Source: a virus
IMG/VR virus record: IMGVR_UViG_3300006927_000103
Coordinates: 1 to 21,072 of that record
Reading direction: 5' to 3' (one strand)
DNA length: 21,072 nt
Below the pieces are notes generated by a model. That model worked only from the letters and a program-made list of their open reading frames with translations. It was not told the origin of the DNA and did no database searches. Both the position numbers and the translations under genes were made by a program. Below, piece after piece: positions 18,753 through 21,072 of the stretch (positions within the stretch are counted from its first letter, which is position 1; every line of letters begins with the position of its first letter).

Positions 18753-19733
18753 ATGTCAGAAGAAAAATCAAGCTTAGTAGAAGAAGTAGAAGAAACTACA
18801 TCTACTAGTGAAACAACAGAAAACAAAGATTCATTTAATCCATTAGCGTTTACATCAGATTCTCCTACAGGAGATTTAGGACCTGATGTACCTGTAAACG
18901 AGGGTGAAGAAAAATCGTCTAATGTAGAGACAAACGAAGAAGATGGATGGGGATGGAATAAAAAAACAGAAGACCCATCTGAAGAAGAGACAGAAGAAAA
19001 TTATGAGTGGGAAGTTAATAATAACCCCGAAGAAAATATTGATTGGGAAAAAGTTTCTAAACAATTAGGATTAGAAGGAGCTTCTAAAAATGAAATTAAA
19101 AGCGCTTTAGACGCTATGAAGGGCGATGAACAAAGTTCAGAACCTACATCTCCTCAAATTGAAACATTAGAAAATTATTTAACATATTCTAATAAAGAAT
19201 TAGTTATAGAAGAATTGAAAGCAGACGGACTATCTAATGATGAAATAGATGATTCAATAGACAAAATGCAACGTAATGGAATGATTGCAATTAAAGGGAG
19301 AGAAATAAAAAGAACAATTAAAAACGCCGTTAAACAACAAAAAAATACATTATATAATCAACAACAAGAAAATGTAGCTCAAAGAGATAAAATTGTTAGA
19401 GAGGCGAGAGAAGGTCTTCAAGGCCACTTAAAAGATATGGATAGGTTCATGGGAGGAAAAGTAACAAAAAAACAGAAAGAAGAAGTTTATAGATTTGCTA
19501 CTAAAGATATGGCAAAAGAATTATGGTCTAGTCACGCCAATGTCGCTGACGTCGCTATGTTTCTGCTATATAAAGACCAAATCAAAGACATTCTTCGTTC
19601 TCAAGGTCGTAACGAAGGTAGTAAGAGTCTAATGGATAAAATACAATCGCCAAGCCTTAACAGTGGGAAAAATCACAATCCTTATCAACCGAAAGGGACT
19701 GCGTTTGACCCAAAGACGTTCATGAGCGAGTAG
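18753..19733 (+). CDS. Probable capsid scaffold protein
   Basis: The 326 residues start with a very acidic, low-complexity region (1-100: SSLVEEVEETTSTSETTENK, EEDGWGWNKKTEDPSEEE), followed by a charged helical half (about 200-300: NTLYNQQQENVAQRDKIVREAR, VTKKQKEEVYRFATKD). An acidic N-terminus, coiled-coil body and position between portal and major capsid are typical of phage scaffolds, which guide capsid assembly and then leave. No protease motif is visible. Family identity is not recognised; role is inferred from position and composition. Confidence 0.75.
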   Translation: MSEEKSSLVEEVEETTSTSETTENKDSFNPLAFTSDSPTGDLGPDVPVNEGEEKSSNVETNEEDGWGWNKKTEDPSEEETEENYEWEVNNNPEENIDWEKVSKQLGLEGASKNEIKSALDAMKGDEQSSEPTSPQIETLENYLTYSNKELVIEELKADGLSNDEIDDSIDKMQRNGMIAIKGREIKRTIKNAVKQQKNTLYNQQQENVAQRDKIVREAREGLQGHLKDMDRFMGGKVTKKQKEEVYRFATKDMAKELWSSHANVADVAMFLLYKDQIKDILRSQGRNEGSKSLMDKIQSPSLNSGKNHNPYQPKGTAFDPKTFMSE

Positions 19734-19814
19734 ACAAAAGTAAGACAAGGTCTAATATAGTTGAAAGTTAATTGAGCAAATTAAAATAATGTTTAATTAA
19801 TAAATTTAAAAAAA

Positions 19815-21071
19815 ATGGCAACAATTTATACAGGTACCTACGGAAGTGGTACGACTGCGGAAAATGCCTTGAATACAGCTCTAATGCAGTATCCAGAAAT
19901 TGCTCGGACTTTGATTCAGCAATATCCTAGATATGCAGCTACATATTTATTAGAGCGTACTGGTAGATACGCAAAAGAAAAAGTGTTAGGTGATAACTCT
20001 TTTGAATGGAAAGTAATGGGTAGATATAATGCTCCTACATATATGACAGGACATTTCTCTACAACTGGTGTTGGTGCATTTACTGCAGCTGGTTCAGTTA
20101 CAACAACAACTGGAGCACAAATTGATGATGCTGATGCAAATGGTGACCAATTCTATTTAATTTGTGATGATACTACTGCTGGAAGAACTGGTAATTTTCT
20201 AAATAAATGGGACATGGTAAGATTTCAATCTGGTGCAGTAGCACTTGTTATTGAAGACCCTGTTCCAAATACCTCTGGTTCAGCTGCTACTACAGATTTT
20301 GTAGTAAAATTTGAAATGGTTAATGCTGTTGTAGGAACTACAATTACTAATCCATTAGTTACTTCTGATATCACTGATGAAGCTATTGTAGCTTCTATTG
20401 GTTCAGCTTTCCCTAACGGTTCTGATGGAGCTGATGTAGGTGAAAATTGGGTGTATCCAACCACTCATAAAAATTGGTTAACTACCATGAGAAAAAAATG
20501 TACAGTTACTGGTAAAGATTTAACTGATGTTACTTGGATTGAAAATAATGGTTCAAGATTATGGTATTTTACTAGAGAACAACAAATGATGGATGAGTTT
20601 ATGTACCAACAAGAGCTTCAAAGATGGTACGGAAGAGCTTCTATATCTCAACCATATACTGATTATACATCTTACGCTACCGCAACTTCAACATCTGCTA
20701 TAGGTACTTCTGGTACTATGGCTTCTTCAGTTGTTAGTGGAGATGGTCTATTAGCTCAAATTAATTCTTCTAATCAAGCTTCATATTCTATGGGGTCTTT
20801 AACAGAAGATATTATCACTGAGTTTATAGCTAAGATTTCATTAAACGCAACTGCTGCTGAAGGTAATGAGTGGGTTGTATTCACTGGAACTGAAGGTAGA
20901 TTATCGTTCCATAGAGCTATGAAAGACCTTATTGTTGCTCCTGCTGGTGCAATGACTGGTGGTTCTATGAAAGGAACAAATGGTGATGTATCTTTAGGTG
21001 CTAATTTCGTTTCATATAGCGCGTTAGGTAACAAAATTACTGTTGCTCATAACCCTGTATTTGATGACCCA
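19815..21071 (+). CDS. Major capsid protein (C-terminus beyond window edge)
   Basis: The frame begins MATIYTGTYGSGTTAENALN and stays open for 419 codons to the window end. It is rich in Thr, Ala and Gly with even composition, typical of abundant capsid proteins: RTLIQQYPRYAATYLLERTG (31-50), FEWKVMGRY (63-71), REQQMMDEFMYQQELQRWYG (256-275), EFIAKISLNATAAEGNEWVVFTGTEG. The position directly after a scaffold-like gene, in the order TerL-portal-scaffold-capsid, is the main support; the fold is presumably HK97-like. The 80-bp gap before it has an A-rich leader but no TAnnTTTG match. Confidence 0.8.
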   Translation, partial: MATIYTGTYGSGTTAENALNTALMQYPEIARTLIQQYPRYAATYLLERTGRYAKEKVLGDNSFEWKVMGRYNAPTYMTGHFSTTGVGAFTAAGSVTTTTGAQIDDADANGDQFYLICDDTTAGRTGNFLNKWDMVRFQSGAVALVIEDPVPNTSGSAATTDFVVKFEMVNAVVGTTITNPLVTSDITDEAIVASIGSAFPNGSDGADVGENWVYPTTHKNWLTTMRKKCTVTGKDLTDVTWIENNGSRLWYFTREQQMMDEFMYQQELQRWYGRASISQPYTDYTSYATATSTSAIGTSGTMASSVVSGDGLLAQINSSNQASYSMGSLTEDIITEFIAKISLNATAAEGNEWVVFTGTEGRLSFHRAMKDLIVAPAGAMTGGSMKGTNGDVSLGANFVSYSALGNKITVAHNPVFDDP

Positions 21072-21072
21072 A

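Noticed and set aside
18481-18771. 96-codon minus-strand frame over the portal C-terminus
   Set aside because: Antisense shadow of the Gln/Lys/Asp-rich coiled coil.

Overview
The window is an AT-rich (about 30% GC by eye) piece of a tailed double-stranded DNA bacteriophage. The plus-strand half carries a packaging and capsid module in canonical order: terminase large subunit, portal, acidic scaffold-like protein, major capsid protein (cut by the window end). The minus-strand half carries a DnaB-type replicative helicase (cut by position 1), a DUF932 protein and many very small genes. The host is probably a Bacteroidota bacterium: matches to the TAnnTTTG promoter element of that phylum lie ahead of plus-strand genes at 8888, 13403, 13511 and 18717, and ribosome binding sites are A-rich with no Shine-Dalgarno. 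The standard genetic code fits every gene. A crAss-like or related Bacteroidota phage is possible, but no sequence here proves it.

Layout. Positions 1-4841 (minus) hold a tight operon of overlapping small genes around DUF932, closed by a strong terminator, followed by dnaB. Positions 4842-8722 (minus) hold short genes, many under 60 codons, several of them membrane or secreted proteins. Each gene or gene pair is a separate transcription cassette: a rho-independent terminator that often contains the stop codon of the preceding gene, sometimes a small GC-rich hairpin repeat, then an AT-rich box (about TTACATATAATTATTAACC) 13-16 nt before the next start codon. At least one cassette carries no gene and looks like a roughly 70-nt structured RNA (7671-7742) with its own box and terminator. 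Positions 8758-8922 form a divergent intergenic region with a GC-rich island. Positions 8923-13399 (plus) hold four virion-type genes, including a 1112-residue protein that joins a beta-rich, outer-membrane-barrel-like domain to a GH24-type lysozyme and an M15-type D,D-peptidase. Positions 13523-21072 (plus) hold the packaging and capsid genes.

How it works together (inference). The minus half is probably an early/accessory region read from phage-specific promoters. The plus half is probably the late, virion region read from host-like promoters. The lysozyme/peptidase protein would cut the cell wall during entry or exit. The most unusual material is the box-hairpin-terminator cassette system, the candidate small RNA, the multi-domain lytic protein, and a short aromatic/basic-x-x-Gly-Gly motif that recurs at its domain junctions and in its neighbours.
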